DNA from: Episyrphus balteatus
Lineage: Eukaryota > Arthropoda > Insecta > Diptera > Syrphidae
Assembly: GCF_945859705.1 (NCBI RefSeq)
Contig: NC_079134.1
Span: forward strand, 85,072,951 to 85,136,950
DNA length: 64,000 nucleotides
Direction of reading: 5' to 3'
Made by a program: the position numbers and the translations under genes. Shown piece after piece: positions 32,541 to 43,884 of the stretch. The notes under the pieces are model-generated. The model made no database searches. It saw nothing but the letters and a program-made list of their open reading frames with translations, and was not told the DNA's origin. Numbering within the stretch: the first letter of the stretch is position 1; every line of letters begins with the position of its first letter.

Positions 32541-33330
32541 TAAAAAACAGCTCCATTGTGCACTTTGTGATAAAAGCATGAAATTTATATCGTTGGTAGT
32601 AAGAGTTATTTTGAGATATTGGGCCACCTTATATTCCATTCGGGAGGGTAGATACAAGAGCTTTTCTGTGTTGCACCCGCATTGTTGCATGTCATAGAAT
32701 AGCTAATGAAACCTTTTTATTAATATAATACATGATTCGAGGTAATTTTTAACCCCCGATCGAAAAAAACCAATACCAATATGCCTGGACCGTCATGTAA
32801 AAAGTTATTGCACTTTTTATAAATAGTGATTTGATTAAAGAACAGGAGCCAAAATATTACTTAGTACTTTTTGAAAATAAGTGGTAGGCTGATGAAATTT
32901 TGTATGCACGTTTACTATACCATAAAACAAAAATAATAAAATATGCTCATCAAAATTTTTGGGGTTAAAGGGTGTTTTTTTTAATGAGAAAGAACACTTT
33001 TGAAATGGTACCATTGCACCAGATGGAAAATTTTTGCATTTTTTTGAACTGCATATAAATGTTATACAAAGTATGAGAATCAAAAATATTTACCATAGAA
33101 TATTGAATTTTCATGCAAAACTTAAATTGCTTGCTTTTATATTTTATTAAACCAATTAAAGTTTTGAAGGAGTGAGGTGCAAAAGTAAAAGTATGGAAAA
33201 TAATTGTGCAGTTTGTGATAAAAGGATCAAATTAATAGGATTGTTAGTACAATATGTAACCCTCATTTTACGATATTGGGCCACTTAATATTTTACCTAT
33301 CAGGATGTCCATGAGGCATCTAATAATAAC
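32541..33330. repeat. Pair of direct repeats ~630 bp apart
   Basis: 32555-32690 (CATTGTGCACTTTGTGATAA ... GATATTGGGCCACCTTATAT) recurs at 33200-33320 (ATTGTGCAGTTTGTGATAAA ... GATATTGGGCCACTTAATAT). The copies differ by several substitutions and short gaps. They may be subterminal repeats or decayed LTRs of an element around 32541-33330; no ends are resolved. Confidence 0.4.
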
Positions 33331-33529
33331 AAATTTCACAAAATTTAATTTGAATTACTTTGTGTCCATCGTTATAAACATCTTCATAGGTCAAAAATGA
33401 GAGTGATATGCTGTTAAACGCATCCTTTTCGCTTGACTCACCTATTAATTTAAAACCATTTCATTTTAAATATTGTATCCCGTTGAACAAACTTTAAGGA
33501 TTCGCTGAAGATTATAAAAAAATCATTCT

Positions 33530-34130
33530 AAATGCTTGACATGATCTTATTATCACTCGTGCAAGAGTGTATGAAAACGCATTGATCTCTCCAACCAATG
33601 AAAAAGTACAAATTAACATTCAAAAAATTCAATGGAAAGTACCCCACGTAACCTTATCAGATTCCATGAAATTAAACTTATATAAATCTAGTAGTAAAAG
33701 CAGCTCTATGAATTGCTTTCCGAAACTGGAATCTTTATGAATATCCCATGCTGCCAAGTTCTGATCATCATATCTAAAATGTCAAGACAACACAAATAGA
33801 AAAACCGCGATAAATTGTTTTTTTTTTCTACAAACTGGGAAAATAAAAATCTGACTCCTGGTCCTACAACGTTTGATAACTGTAGTCTAACAGACTTAAA
33901 AGTTTTTTTAAACTCTGATGTTTATCCACATGAAGATTTCAATGTTTCTTTTGAAAAAAATAAATATAGTCTGTTTTACAAAATATACACCGACTTTCAA
34001 AAAACCTACTATAATAAAACCATCACTGAACCTCTTCATTGCTGGGAATTATTTAAATCACATGCTCCAGTTTTCGTGGTGGACTGCAGACATCAAAATG
34101 AAACTATGAAAACAGGACATATGAATATCC
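33530..34130 (+). pseudogene. Capsid-like protein remnant (F54H12.2-like family)
   Basis: Broken coding sequence in at least three frames. ARVYENALISPTNEKVQIN and IQKIQWKVPHVTLSDSMK (33560-33680) are followed, after a frameshifted part, by LPSSDHHIWN-like residues near 33750. Then comes the longer open part DNCSLTDLKVFLNSDVYPHE, NKYSLFYKIYTDFQKTYY and APVFVVDCRHQNETMKTG. I recognise this as the C-terminal region of the family annotated in arthropods as uncharacterized protein F54H12.2-like, which I believe is a jelly-roll major-capsid-like protein of Polinton- or virus-like elements. That functional reading is inference. No polymerase, protease or integrase of such an element is visible near it. 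Homology fades after 34130. Confidence 0.6.
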
Positions 34131-34944
34131 TAATAAGAATATGTTTAGCCAATGCACACATCAATATTATATTGCATGCCGTGCAGGTGCCAATGTTGTG
34201 CCAGAAATTACCCAACTAATATGTATTGGGTGCCGTGCTGGTGCCAAGTTTGGTGCAGATCTTACTCAACCATCGGTGTACACATCAATTTTGTATTGGG
34301 TGGAGTGGGAGCTACCCAACCAAATCAGCACGATTCCAACAAGAATTTAAATTTTGACTACAAATACGACCGGTACCAAGCACGACCCAAAGAAATCCAA
34401 CTAGAAAAGTGTATCCCACAACCAATTTATCACTGTAAATCCAATCCCACAACCAATATTCCAATAAAAATACAAATGGTGCTGGAAATCAAACCAGTGA
34501 CAATTATTCCCAGTTGGAATCTAACGGGAAACTTGGCATGTATCCCAATTGGGACTTGCGGTGCCGTGCCGATGCCAAGTTTGGTGCCAAGGAGGAGTGG
34601 GAGTTTCCTGTTTATACTATTCAAGCCCCTCCAATTGTGGCGCTTCAAAACGGGCAATCGAAGTCCAACAAACGGCTGGGAAAAGCCCGACAAAAGACAC
34701 ATGGCAGCAGCAACGTTACGATGCCGAGATATGAATGTGGATGCAACACAAATTCAACCTACTTTTGAACATCAAAATCCACACCCTCAACAAAAACAAC
34801 CATAACCACAACATCGCAAGACATTTTGCACAAACTGGAATCAGCAACGCAGAGGATGATGGCCCAGGAATACAACAAATCAATACTCCAAACAACACCT
34901 CCGGTAAGAGGTAATTTTTATGAGGTAATTTTTCCATATTATTT
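34131..34944. other. Unassigned stretch with repeated GGTGCCGTGC motifs
   Basis: Contains three spaced relatives of a motif built on GTGCCGTGCNGGTGCCAA with TTTGGTGC following (34177, 34230, 34561). Long open frames in this part overlap each other in three phases, and I recognise no domain. The stretch is less AT-rich than its surroundings and may be untranslated or ORF1-related sequence of the following LINE. Confidence 0.35.
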
Positions 34945-36790
34945 AATTGTGTAGCCCATTTAGCCTCACCTATTGCCACTCTGTTTCAAAAATCCATAAC
35001 TCTGGGGTTTTATCCATCAATCTGGAAGGATTCATTCATCATCCTTTTTCACAAAAAGGGGTGCAAAAGTGATATTGCTAACTATAGACCAATTGCCAAA
35101 TTATCGTGCATCCCAAAACTTTTTGAAAGTATTATCTTCGACACACTATATTTTAATTGTAAATCATTGTTTTCAGCCAGACAACACGGTTTTATGAAAG
35201 GCAAGTCTACGACCACTAATTTAACCGAGTTTGTATCGTACACTTTGAAATCATTAGAAAATAAGAACGAAGTTGATGTCATTGCTACAGACTTTAGCAA
35301 AGCGTTTGATAGAATATCACATAAAATTATATCGTTTAAACTTAAAGCTCTAGGATTTCCTCCCGGTTTTATTCAATGGATGAATTCATACCTTTATAAT
35401 CGTAAATATCAAGTACCTTTTAGATCTTCAATCTCAGATCCATTTATTGCAAAGTCGGGCGTCCCACAAGGAAGTCATTTAGGCCCCATAATTTTTATTT
35501 TGACAATCAATGACGTAGAATCAGTCATTCAGCATTGTGAAGTCTCTACGTACGCAGATGATATGAAAATCTTTAGGACAATTTCATCTTCAAACGACCC
35601 TTTGCTTTTACAAATTGATTTAGACAATTTCTTTGTTTGGTGTCAGAAAAATAACTTAGATCTGTTGAAAAATGCCAAGCAATCACATATTCCCGTAAAC
35701 GACTCCGTCCTCCACCACGTGACTATTTTATCAATGAATGTATTGTTTCAAGAGTAACAACCATTAAGGATTTGGGTGTAATTTAACTTCAGATCCCACT
35801 ATGACAATATTGTATCTAGGGCTAATTCTGCTTTAGGTTTCGTCAAGAGCTGGTCTAAAGAGTTTTCTGATCCTTACGTTACGAAATCACTTTATACCAC
35901 GTTTACTTGAATATGCTAGCATAGTCTGGTCCCCTTATCACCAAGTCCACATCAAGAGAATTGAAGCAGTACAGCGTAGATTCCTCCGTTTTGCCTTAAG
36001 AGGACTTCCGTGGGTTGATAATTTCAACTTGCCCCCTTATCAAGAACGTTTGCAACTCATTAACTTACAATCTTTAGAAAAACGTCGCGAAGTTGCCGAT
36101 GTTATTTTCATACACCAAATTTTATGTAATGTAATTGAAAACTCCACCCTCCTTGAGCAAATTAGTTTTAACGTAAGTTCCTATTCTCTCAGAACGACCC
36201 CGCAATTTCATCAAGCTCTTCATAGAACTGATTATGGCAAAAATGAACCGATTACGAGAATGTTAAGGAATGTTAATAAAAATTGTAATATTTTTGATTG
36301 CAATAATAGCAAGATCACACAAAAAAACCTACTATATGGTATTTCATAGCCCTCTTGGACCTAAAGATTAGTAAAGATTAGTAAATAGTGAAATAGTAAA
36401 AGAGAAACTGAAACTGGACTTTTTATTTTTTTTTTTCTATTTTTTTTACTGATCTAACAAGTGCTTAAGCATGCTTTTTTATTTTATTTATTGTTTTTTT
36501 TCTACACTTTTTTAATTTTTTACTTATTTTTAAATTTAAACCTTATTTAATACTTTATTTTAATTTTTTTTTCTATATGGTGGAATGCTTCCCCATGCTC
36601 CTATATAGATACATATTTATTTTTACATTTTGTATCTGCTTGTAATAAGCAGCCCCGCTCTTATCTCGTGTTTATTTTTTTCTTCAAAAAACTCTAATTT
36701 AAGTGCCGATATGACTAGCCACCGCAAGTGCCATCATACTCGGTGTAAATGGACCCCAGCGAGTGCGGTATCTGGGGGGGAAAGAGGCGT
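34945..36790 (+). pseudogene. LINE fragment: reverse transcriptase to 3' end
   Basis: Begins at about 34945 with LASPIATLFQKSITLGFYPS, then WKDSFIILFHKKGCKSDIAN and YRPIAKLSCIPKLFESII. The palm aspartate lies in DFSKAFDRISH, followed by SGVPQGSHLGPIIFIL and the catalytic YADD in STYADDMKIFR (35550). Stops and frameshifts occur between 35690 and 36028, where SAKSALGFVKSWSKEFSDPY-type residues appear in shifting frames. The C-terminus is LPPYQERLQLINLQSLEKRR to 36349. About 440 bases of 3' untranslated region follow, with the palindromic ACCGCAAGTGCC / CGAGTGCGGT near 36720-36770. Endonuclease and ORF1 are missing. Confidence 0.88.
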
Positions 36791-37212
36791 GGGATAATTT
36801 AATTTAAGTTTTGTACCCTTTCAAAACCTTTCAGAATACAGAAACTTAAATAATATGGAAAAATTACCTAATAAAAAAGTCGGATTTCTTAAGAAAATAA
36901 ATTTTATCTCGGTTATTTATGAAATATTCTCAACAATGTTAAACCATTTTGAAAAGAGAATTGAACACACCAACTTTTAAGGTAACTTGCCGAAACATCG
37001 TTGTGCATTTTTTTACACTACGGTTCATTGAATTAGAGTCATGTAGTACTTAGTTGGGCAAAAAAGTAATATTTGCTTTAAAACTGATGCAGATGAGTTA
37101 AAATTTTTGAATGCATTTGGTAGCAGGGTTATTCAAGATTCCGTAACAAAAGAAAAAACTGAGAAAAATTAAGATTTGTAGTCACGGCACATGAAAAACC
37201 GTCACAGGGTGA
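36791..37212. other. Unassigned stretch
   Basis: Nothing recognisable between two LINE fragments in opposite orientation. Confidence 0.35.
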
Positions 37213-37745
37213 TCATTTTTTCGACTTTTTTTCAAATGCCCATAACTCACAAAATATCGCCCTAAAGGATCGTAAAGCACCATATGTATTACCAATAACT
37301 GCATTTATATGATTATCCCATGTTAGACTGCGATTAAAGAAAATACCCAGATTTCTAGCTGTCTCGGAGTATGGAATTGGAATATTGTTTAGTACAATCA
37401 AAGGAAAGTAAGATAAATCCAATTATTTTCATGAAACGACAAGACAATTTGATTTTAAAGGGTTTAACAAGAGGCCATGATATTGAGACCAACGTGAAAT
37501 GCTCTCCAAGTCTTCGTTTAAACAAGCAACGTGATGTTCAATGAGACCAACTGGACAGCTTAGGTACAACTGCACATCGTCAGCGTACATACAGATATTA
37601 CAATACCTTACAATCTTAGGAAGTTCGTTGATGTATAATGAAAACAAAAGAAGGCCCAAAATTGACCTTTACGGGACTCCCCTTGTAGTTGACAAAAAGT
37701 CAGATATTATTTTATCAACTGCATGTTTTCTTCCACTTTTTATTT
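37213..37745 (-). pseudogene. CR1-like LINE reverse transcriptase fragment (minus strand)
   Basis: Reading leftward from 37710: LSTTRGVP, a stop, then ILGLLLFSLYINELPKI, the catalytic MYADDVQLYLS (37590), NEDLESISRWSQYHGLLLNP, then LNNIPIPYSETARNLGIFF and SLTWDNHINAVIGNTYGALR. The glutamine after GVP is a stop codon, and a second frame change occurs at about 37425. The fragment resembles the same part of the LINE at 61117-62484 (MYADDVQLQ and ARNLGINFNNTLTWKNHI). Both ends are truncated. Confidence 0.85.
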
Positions 37746-38287
37746 TAATTATTGAATGAATGTTTTCTTCTTTTCCTTTTTTTTATTTGTTTTCAGTATT
37801 TATTTTTTAGTATTTAGTTTTTTCCTTCTTTTTTTTTCTTTTTTTTTATAAATTTCAAACAAAACTTGTGAGTTTATTCAAATTCGAATCAAAACTGAAA
37901 ATTTTTCGATAAAAATTTTCCAGTTTGTTAATTTTGAAAAAAAATTTCCTTCGAAACGAAATAAATTCTCTCGCCCGGATAAACATGCTACTAGCGTATT
38001 TTTATTTTTAATTTTATTTCTTTCTTGAAAAAAAAAAACAAAGTACAGATTTTTTTTCTTTTACAAAATAGGGTTTTTCTATTTAACTATCAAAACGGCG
38101 ATCCTACAAAGCATTCCACTCCGACGAACACCAGTGTTCTAGGTGTGGAATGGAAAAGGAGCCCTAATTTCAATTCTTGTTGTCTGCTGTTTGCGATAGT
38201 GTTCTGTTTCTGTTTGTGTGTGAAAAGTACCCAAGAAAACTCCGTTCATGTCCTCAAGTTCATAAAGACTGTTTCCCTGAACACTTT
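37746..38287 (-). other. Probable 3' part of gypsy element
   Basis: Immediately downstream (minus strand) of the gypsy integrase. 38287-38090 contains degenerate coding sequence. The remainder is T- and A-rich and might contain part of an LTR, but no second LTR copy is available for comparison. Confidence 0.35.
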
Positions 38288-39664
38288 TCACTCTAGCCTT
38301 AACGAACTTAGGCGCTTAAAAGCATCACTCTGCACAAAGTTTCGTTTGTACACAACAACGCCCACCTGGAATCGCACATCTTTACTCCTTATATTATATG
38401 TCTTTTCGTACACCTTATGCGGACGATCCAGAGATTGCTTAAGATGGCTATGCATCATATTCATCTTCGATGAATTCGGCAACAGCTGAAACTCCGGTTT
38501 CTTCATGGAGTTGAGATTCCTCAGTAGTTTGTAGCCCGAACCGTGCTCAATTTTTGACTGACCAAACAATGCTTCATATGGAGACATGTCAATTGCGGAA
38601 TGAATGGTGGTTCTAAGCGCACTGGCAATTGAAAATAGATGCCTATCTAAATGCCTTTCACGTTTTGACGTGAGTGAGTCCATACGAGGACAAAAAGTTG
38701 GCAAAGTCTTTGCTGAAAAACACGTTTCCGGAACTCCAAACAGCGAGAAAATCTGTTCCTCCAGGAATCTCACCGTATTCTTAGTCGTAGCCTGTCGAAG
38801 AGGATGAATATGTACAAATTTTGTCAATTGATTCAAGCTGACTATAATGTGTGTGTTTCCCTTCGTTGATCGTGGATATGGACCCAAAAAGTCGATGGAG
38901 ATATGCTGATATGGCCTTTCTACTACAAACGCCTTTCCCATTTTCGGCCTTAAGTTGGTATTGGGTGCTTTCGAGACCTTGCATACGTCATAACTCGAAG
39001 CTTTCGGGGGTTGATGAGCGAGAAGAATCAAGGACTCTTTTAACATCGATGGAACCCAAAGTTTCCACACCATGTCATCTTCAACTGGATTACCTGTACA
39101 ATGCTTAACTTTTTTGTACACGTAACCCTCAGAGATTTGAAGGTGAGGAAGTTGATCTGCATTATCCCTGATTGTCTTGATTAACTTCACATATTCCTCG
39201 GACTTGAAACTTAAATCATCAAGGTCAATGTGAAGCACATCATGTGTGCTCTCCAAGATGGACACATTGTAAAGGCAGTCAACAGCGTCAACAGTCAACA
39301 GACTACCTTTACGGTGCTCAATCTTAAAAACAAAGCCTTGAAGTTTCAAACTCCATCGTGCCAATCTACCATGTAGATCCTTCTGGTTCATCAACCACTT
39401 CAAACTTGCATGATCGGTTATTATCTTGAAAGCATGTCCTTCCACATAAGGTCGAAACTTTTTAACTCCCAAAACCGCGGCCAAACATTCCTGTTCAGTA
39501 ACAGAAAAGATTCGCTCTGATTTTGTGAGTTTATGGGAGTAATAGTAGATGGGTCTCTCTTCACCCTTATCGTCCTCCTAACACAAAACACAACCAACGC
39601 CGGGACTCGAGGCGTCACAAAGGATCTTAAATGGTTTTGTGTAGTCTGGTGTTTCTAAAACAGG
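38288..39664 (-). pseudogene. Ty3/gypsy pol: RNase H and integrase
   Basis: Minus-strand pol. From 39660: the RNase H start DYTKPFKILCDASSPGVGCV, a stop, then RPIYYYSHKLTKSERIFSVT and ECLAAVLGVKKFRPYVEG. The block FKIITDHASLKWLMNQKDL and SLKLQGFVFKIEHRKGSLLT follows, then the spacer and integrase with PYQHISIDFLGPYPRSTKG (first catalytic aspartate). The second catalytic aspartate region is deleted or scrambled after FSLFGVPET near 38720. Integrase resumes with IASALRTTIHSAIDMSPYEA and LFGQSK and the C-terminal YNIRSKDVRFQVGVVVYKRN to 38288. It joins the reverse transcriptase at 41234-41640 across a hAT element. Confidence 0.9.
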
Positions 39665-39672
39665 TGCGACTG

Positions 39673-41225
39673 CAGGGTCGGACTGGTTCAAAGGGGCCCG
39701 GATGGCAAAATGATAAAAGGGGCCCGCCATCGCTGCTTCATCCACGGAACTAAAAAAAAGTTACCTACAATAGATACCAAAAAAATTTTAATGTTTATTT
39801 TGGCTCGGAAAAAGAAAGTATACTTGTATCAAGATTTTTGGTGATCTAAACCGAATTTTTGCATACATTTTTCCACTTCCGCATCATTCTTTTGAAGTTT
39901 CTTATTTTAATAATAACATCTTAAAATTAAATAAATAGAGCATGGGAACAGAGTTCGAAGAGGCGTAGATTGAGCTGCTGTGGTCCTGGGGCAAAGCTTT
40001 AGTTGGGAGTCTTTGTTGTCTTTATTTTTCCTTCTAAGAAAATGTATGGAATTTGTTTATTTTTAATTTAAAAAATTTTTAAATTCTTCACAAACAGTTG
40101 AAAATTTTATTAAAAAGCGAAATAACTTTCTGTATAATGATTTTCAAATTTTTGAACTTGCAACTGCAATTAGGCAATAGACCCGAATTAAGCTATAACT
40201 CTATTTTAACAAAAAATAAAATATACATCTCACTTCCAAATCTTAAAAAACGCTATGATTTTAAAATCGACTTAGTTAAAGGTGAACTGTTTCTTACCAA
40301 ATCCAAGTTAAGAAGTTAGATGTATGCATGCTTTATTAATAGATATTATTTTTTTTGTTAAGAGTTTTAGACTTATAGACAAAAGAATTAATTAAAATAA
40401 TCCTGTATAATCCTAAGAAAATAAAAGGTTTATGAGACTTGTTCTTTCCTTATTTTAAAAGCTTTTTTTTATTTCCAAAAGTTCTGAATATTGGTTCAGA
40501 TTGTTTGCAGTCATTCAGAAATTCAGAGTTTTTTTTTTTTTTTTTGAAACTGGAAACATTTCATTTTCCTTATAAATATGTTCGATAAAAAAAAATGTTG
40601 CAGATATCCAAAAGAATACCCCATACCCTTTTATTTATTTTGGGGCCCTTGTGTGGAAGAGCTCTCAAAAGATCGTCTGTGATTTTGGAGTTGAAATAAT
40701 TTTAATTTGTTTTTGGAATTTACAAAACCCATTTAAGTTTTACGGGGGTCCATTAATGTTAGGTAAGAAAAGAAAACATCTATAATTCGTATCTTTTCTG
40801 TTTCTGTTGATTTAAGTCTTTAAAAAGTTATCTTAGATGAAAATAAGGAAACGGAGTGCACGTCATAGGTATCTGTTTGTTTCGTTGTTTATTTCTTACA
40901 TCCTGTTTCTTCCCTACATACAATCTAGCGTGGGGCCCTGACATATGTACGTGGGGCCCCGGGACACGTCTCCGGTACAAGGGTATGCACAATTGTACTC
41001 CCCTGGGGCCCCAAACCTTTTCACTTCTTATATAATCATAAATAAAACTTTCAAATAGTTAGAGTAAGGGCCTGCACTTGTTAAACGCTCGCCTTTTCTT
41101 TGTTTGAAATATGTATTTGTGCTTGTTTCGTACATGTTCTTTATGTATTTTTATTTTGTAACTATGGGATAGCTGAGGGCCCGGGTGGCAATCGCCAAGT
41201 CAGTTATATGGCCAGTCCGACCCTG
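39673..41225. mobile_element. hAT-type element, 1553 bp, 8-bp target duplication
   Basis: Ends CAGGGTCGGACTGG and complement CAGGGTCGGACTGG are perfect for 14 bases. TGCGACTG flanks at 39665-39672 and 41226-41233. Removing it restores the gypsy coding sequence STLTVAPVLETPDYTKPFKI across the junction. CAGGG ends and an 8-bp duplication define hAT. GGGGCCC-rich subterminal motifs occur at both ends (39692-39724, 40935-41010, 41177). The interior has only a 73-residue frame (40098-40319) without recognised domain, so this copy is non-autonomous or badly decayed. Confidence 0.9.
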
Positions 41226-41233
41226 TGCGACTG

Positions 41234-41640
41234 TAAGGGTACTGCCACGTCCTGAGCGGCTGAGAGTCTGAGCGTCAATTCTGAGCGTCAAAACTAAATT
41301 AGAACGTATTAAAGTGTATGGGGGTGACCACATTTACCCTGAGCGGCAATCCTGAGCGTCTGAGCGACGTAGCTCAGCTCACCAACCAGAAAGACCAAGA
41401 AATCGCCTCGTCTGGCGGGAATTTTTGGGAACTGGAAAATCTTTTATTGCCGAAACCTTATCCGTGTTGGTCTTCAAACATCTCTCACCCACGACATACC
41501 CAAGATAATTCAACTCCTTGAAGCAGAACTTAGACTTATCTAAGTTAATAGTAAGTCCAGCCTCCTTCAACCGAGTAGCGACTATTTCGAGCATCCGCAT
41601 TATGATCAAGTCCTGCGATTTAGTTAGTTCTTCTGATAGT
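41234..41640 (-). pseudogene. Ty3/gypsy reverse transcriptase fragment
   Basis: Minus-strand part of the gypsy pol upstream of the RNase H. DLIIMRMLEIVATRLKEAGL, then TINLDKSKFCFKELNYLGYV and VPKNSRQTRRFLGLSGW is the thumb end of the reverse transcriptase. The sequence between GLSGW (41385) and GSTLTVA (41250) is replaced by about 115 bases of GC-rich hairpin sequence. The catalytic YXDD and everything upstream are missing; homology stops at about 41640, next to the P-like gene. Confidence 0.88.
41252..41375. repeat. GC-rich inverted-repeat insertion built of CTGAGCG motifs
   Basis: CTGAGCGGCTGAGAGTCTGA on the left is partly mirrored by the complement of CAATCCTGAGCGTCTGAGCG on the right, with at least six CTGAGCG/TGAGCGTC motifs in 120 bases. 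It replaces the expected gypsy coding sequence. Likely a tiny non-autonomous DNA element; no clear target duplication (ACGT occurs on both sides). Confidence 0.45.
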
Positions 41641-41769
41641 TAAAAGTTTTTTTTTTAAACTAAACACATAATCTTTATTTATTCTGCCTTAGCCTTTTTT
41701 TACTTAATTTAATTTAGGTATTTATTTATTTTCTTTGTTTTTTACTACCCAAATCATTTTTTCACTGTG

Positions 41770-42368
41770 GAGCGACAAAAACTGAATGCCCAGATGTAAG
41801 ATTATTTGATTTCCCAAAAAAAGATACTTTAAAGTATACGCAATGGCTAGCGTTGATTTCCCAAAAAAAGATACTTTAAAGTATACGCAATGGCTAGCGT
41901 TAGTAGGAGAGTCAATACATATACATACTAATATACATACATATAGAAAGCCTTAAATGGCCCTATATATGCAGCAAACATTTTGAGAAATCATTTATTG
42001 GAAAAAAATATTTAAGAAGAAATGCGAATCCCTCGCTCTACTTGGAGCGATCTGAAGATATGTCTTGTTCAGAAAGTGAATCTGTTCATTTTGATCCTAG
42101 CAACGCTAGAGTTACTTACGAAAAGCAAAATGAAGCTGGTGTAAACTTTAGTGAAATTTATGCTGAAGAATTGAATCATGCGTCAAAAAGACCAAACAAA
42201 AAAATAGAATTCAAATAGAACTCAAATTGCGAAGCTCATTTAAAAAGGCAGTCTTTTTATATAAAAAGCATGGAAAAGCTAAAGAAAGCAAATAGTGTGA
42301 ATACAAACGAACCAAAAATCAAAAATTAGCATGCTCTAAAAAATAAGTCGACTTAATAAAAAAAGGCA
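41770..42368 (+). pseudogene. P-like transposase, N-terminal THAP part (left of BEL insertion)
   Basis: N-terminal part of a P-superfamily transposase whose continuation lies 14.3 kb away at 56642-57095. CGATKTECPDVRLFDFPKKD and TLKYTQWLAL match a THAP zinc-binding domain (second half of the cysteine pair, then the phenylalanine-proline and tryptophan). A 47-bp tandem duplication (41808-41854, 41855-41901) shifts the frame inside it. Further on, IGKKYLRRNANPSLYLERSE-like residues close the THAP domain, followed by SESESVHFDPSNARVTYEKQ and a lysine-rich region with stops. The first cysteine and the start codon are not clear. The BEL element begins exactly at the AGGCA at 42364-42368. Confidence 0.75.
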
Positions 42369-42791
42369 TGAACAAGAGTTTTTGCAATTTAGCTCTTATT
42401 TGAGCTTAATAATTAACACTTTATAAAAAACTTGAAATTTAAACTTTCAGAGAAAAACGAATAAAATAAAACGACGTGTTTAAAGTGCGGTAACTTTCAG
42501 TGGAATGATTTATTTTCCGTTTACTTGTCCTTCTTCTTTTTCATCTTTCTTTTAAAGTAAAATAAATATGGCCGAAAGGCGCGGAATTTAAATATTATAG
42601 CAGTTAAGTTCTAGTTCACAATAGTTAAATTGGATTTTTAGTACAATTCAAATTTTAATTCAAAGTAATTTCAAACTATATTTAAATTCAATTTAAGTTC
42701 ATTTTAATTAATAAATTTCAAATTAGTAGTTATTAGAAATAATTCAAAGAAAATTCAATTTTTTATTTTTACAATGACATTTGTCAAAACA
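42369..42791 (-). repeat. BEL/Pao LTR (3' LTR)
   Basis: 423 bases. By eye it differs from the other LTR at about half a dozen positions plus a short indel next to the inner end, where the 5' LTR has eight additional bases (GTAATTTTTTTCA against GTTCA on the minus strand). It begins TGTTTTGACA and ends TCA on the coding strand. Confidence 0.92.
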
Positions 42792-42818
42792 CCGGCCGCG
42801 TTGAAAGCCTCCAAGGCT

Positions 42819-43884
42819 TCAAGAATCCTCATCTGGAAGTGGGGCCAGTTTCACGGTTGGGCGTCTGATTACCCCTTTTGCGGTTTTGATATCGGCGACC
42901 CTGACCCTTCCGTCCTGCCCTTCGACGACCGCCACGACTCGTCCCATTGTCCACTGTTGTGGAGGTGCGTGGTCCTCGTGGACCAGTTTGCCCACGATAA
43001 GATTGGGTTGCTCGCGAATCCACTTGGACCGAACTTGAAGGCCAAGCAGATACTCCTTTGACCACTTCTGCCAAAACTGCTGCTTGAGCCAGCATAGAGT
43101 CTGCCATCTTTTTAAGCAGTTCATCTGCCGTTCCGGAACTTCCTCTGGGGGCAGTGATCGCAAGGGACTGCCTATTAGTAAGTGCGCGGGAGTCAGGGCT
43201 TCTCCGTCGTTGGGGTCTGCGCTTAACGGGCGATTGGCCTTGAATTTAAAATTGCCTCGACCTCTTTTACTACGGTAAGTAGTTCTTCTGCCGTTAGGAG
43301 AGCGTTCCCTACGGTACGTTGTAAGAGCGTTTTCGCCGCTTTCACTGCCGCCTCCCACAGGCCTCCGAAGTGAGGCGCTCTTGGTGGTATGAAGCTGAAA
43401 CTGAACCCTTCGTCTGCTGCGTACGTTTGAATTGCCTTCTGCCCTCTCTGGAACTCTTCTCCAACTTCTTTCAAGATCCTCTGAGCTCCCACGAAGTTCG
43501 TCCCGTTGTCGCAGTGAATCGTCTTCGGAACTCCTCGGCGACCAATAAATCTTTTGAGGGCGAGAATAAAACATTCGGAAGAAAGATTAGTAGCTAATTC
43601 AAGATGAACAGCTTTGGAAGTGAAACAAACAAAAACAACTATGTATGTTTTGCACGGTGGCCGACCACGAATTTTTAAAGTGGTATATACTGGGCAACAA
43701 AAATCTACACCACATACTAGAAACGGTCTTTGTGCTCTTAATCGATCTGCTGGCAGATTTCCCATAATTTGGTTGAGCAATTTTGGTTTATATTTGAAAC
43801 AGTTTACGCACTTTCGTACAACTTTTTGACATGCTTCCATGGCGTTAATTAGCCAAATTTTTTCGCGAAGCAATGCAACCATTG
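42819..43884 (-). pseudogene. BEL/Pao integrase core and C-terminal domain
   Basis: Minus-strand integrase. From 43884: MVALLREKIWLINAMEACQK (zinc-binding helix continuing the part at 45524-45734), the CVNCFKYKP cysteine pair and NLPADRLRAQRPFLVCGVDF (first catalytic aspartate). VFVCFTSKAVHLELATNLSS follows, then IHCDNGTNFVGA (second aspartate) and PPRAPHFGGLWEAAVKAAKT with the catalytic glutamate. At about 43225 one frame change leads into the C-terminal domain of BEL integrases: NGEALTPAHLLIG-like residues, CLKRWQTLCWLKQQFWQKWS, VHEDHAPPQQWTMGRVV and DIKTAKGVIRRPTVKLAPLP to 42819. All three catalytic acids are visible; one frameshift and the upstream insertions disable it. Confidence 0.93.

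Noticed and set aside
34152..34805. 217-residue open frame and overlapping frames
   Set aside because: Three overlapping frames are open in this less AT-rich block; none has a recognisable motif.
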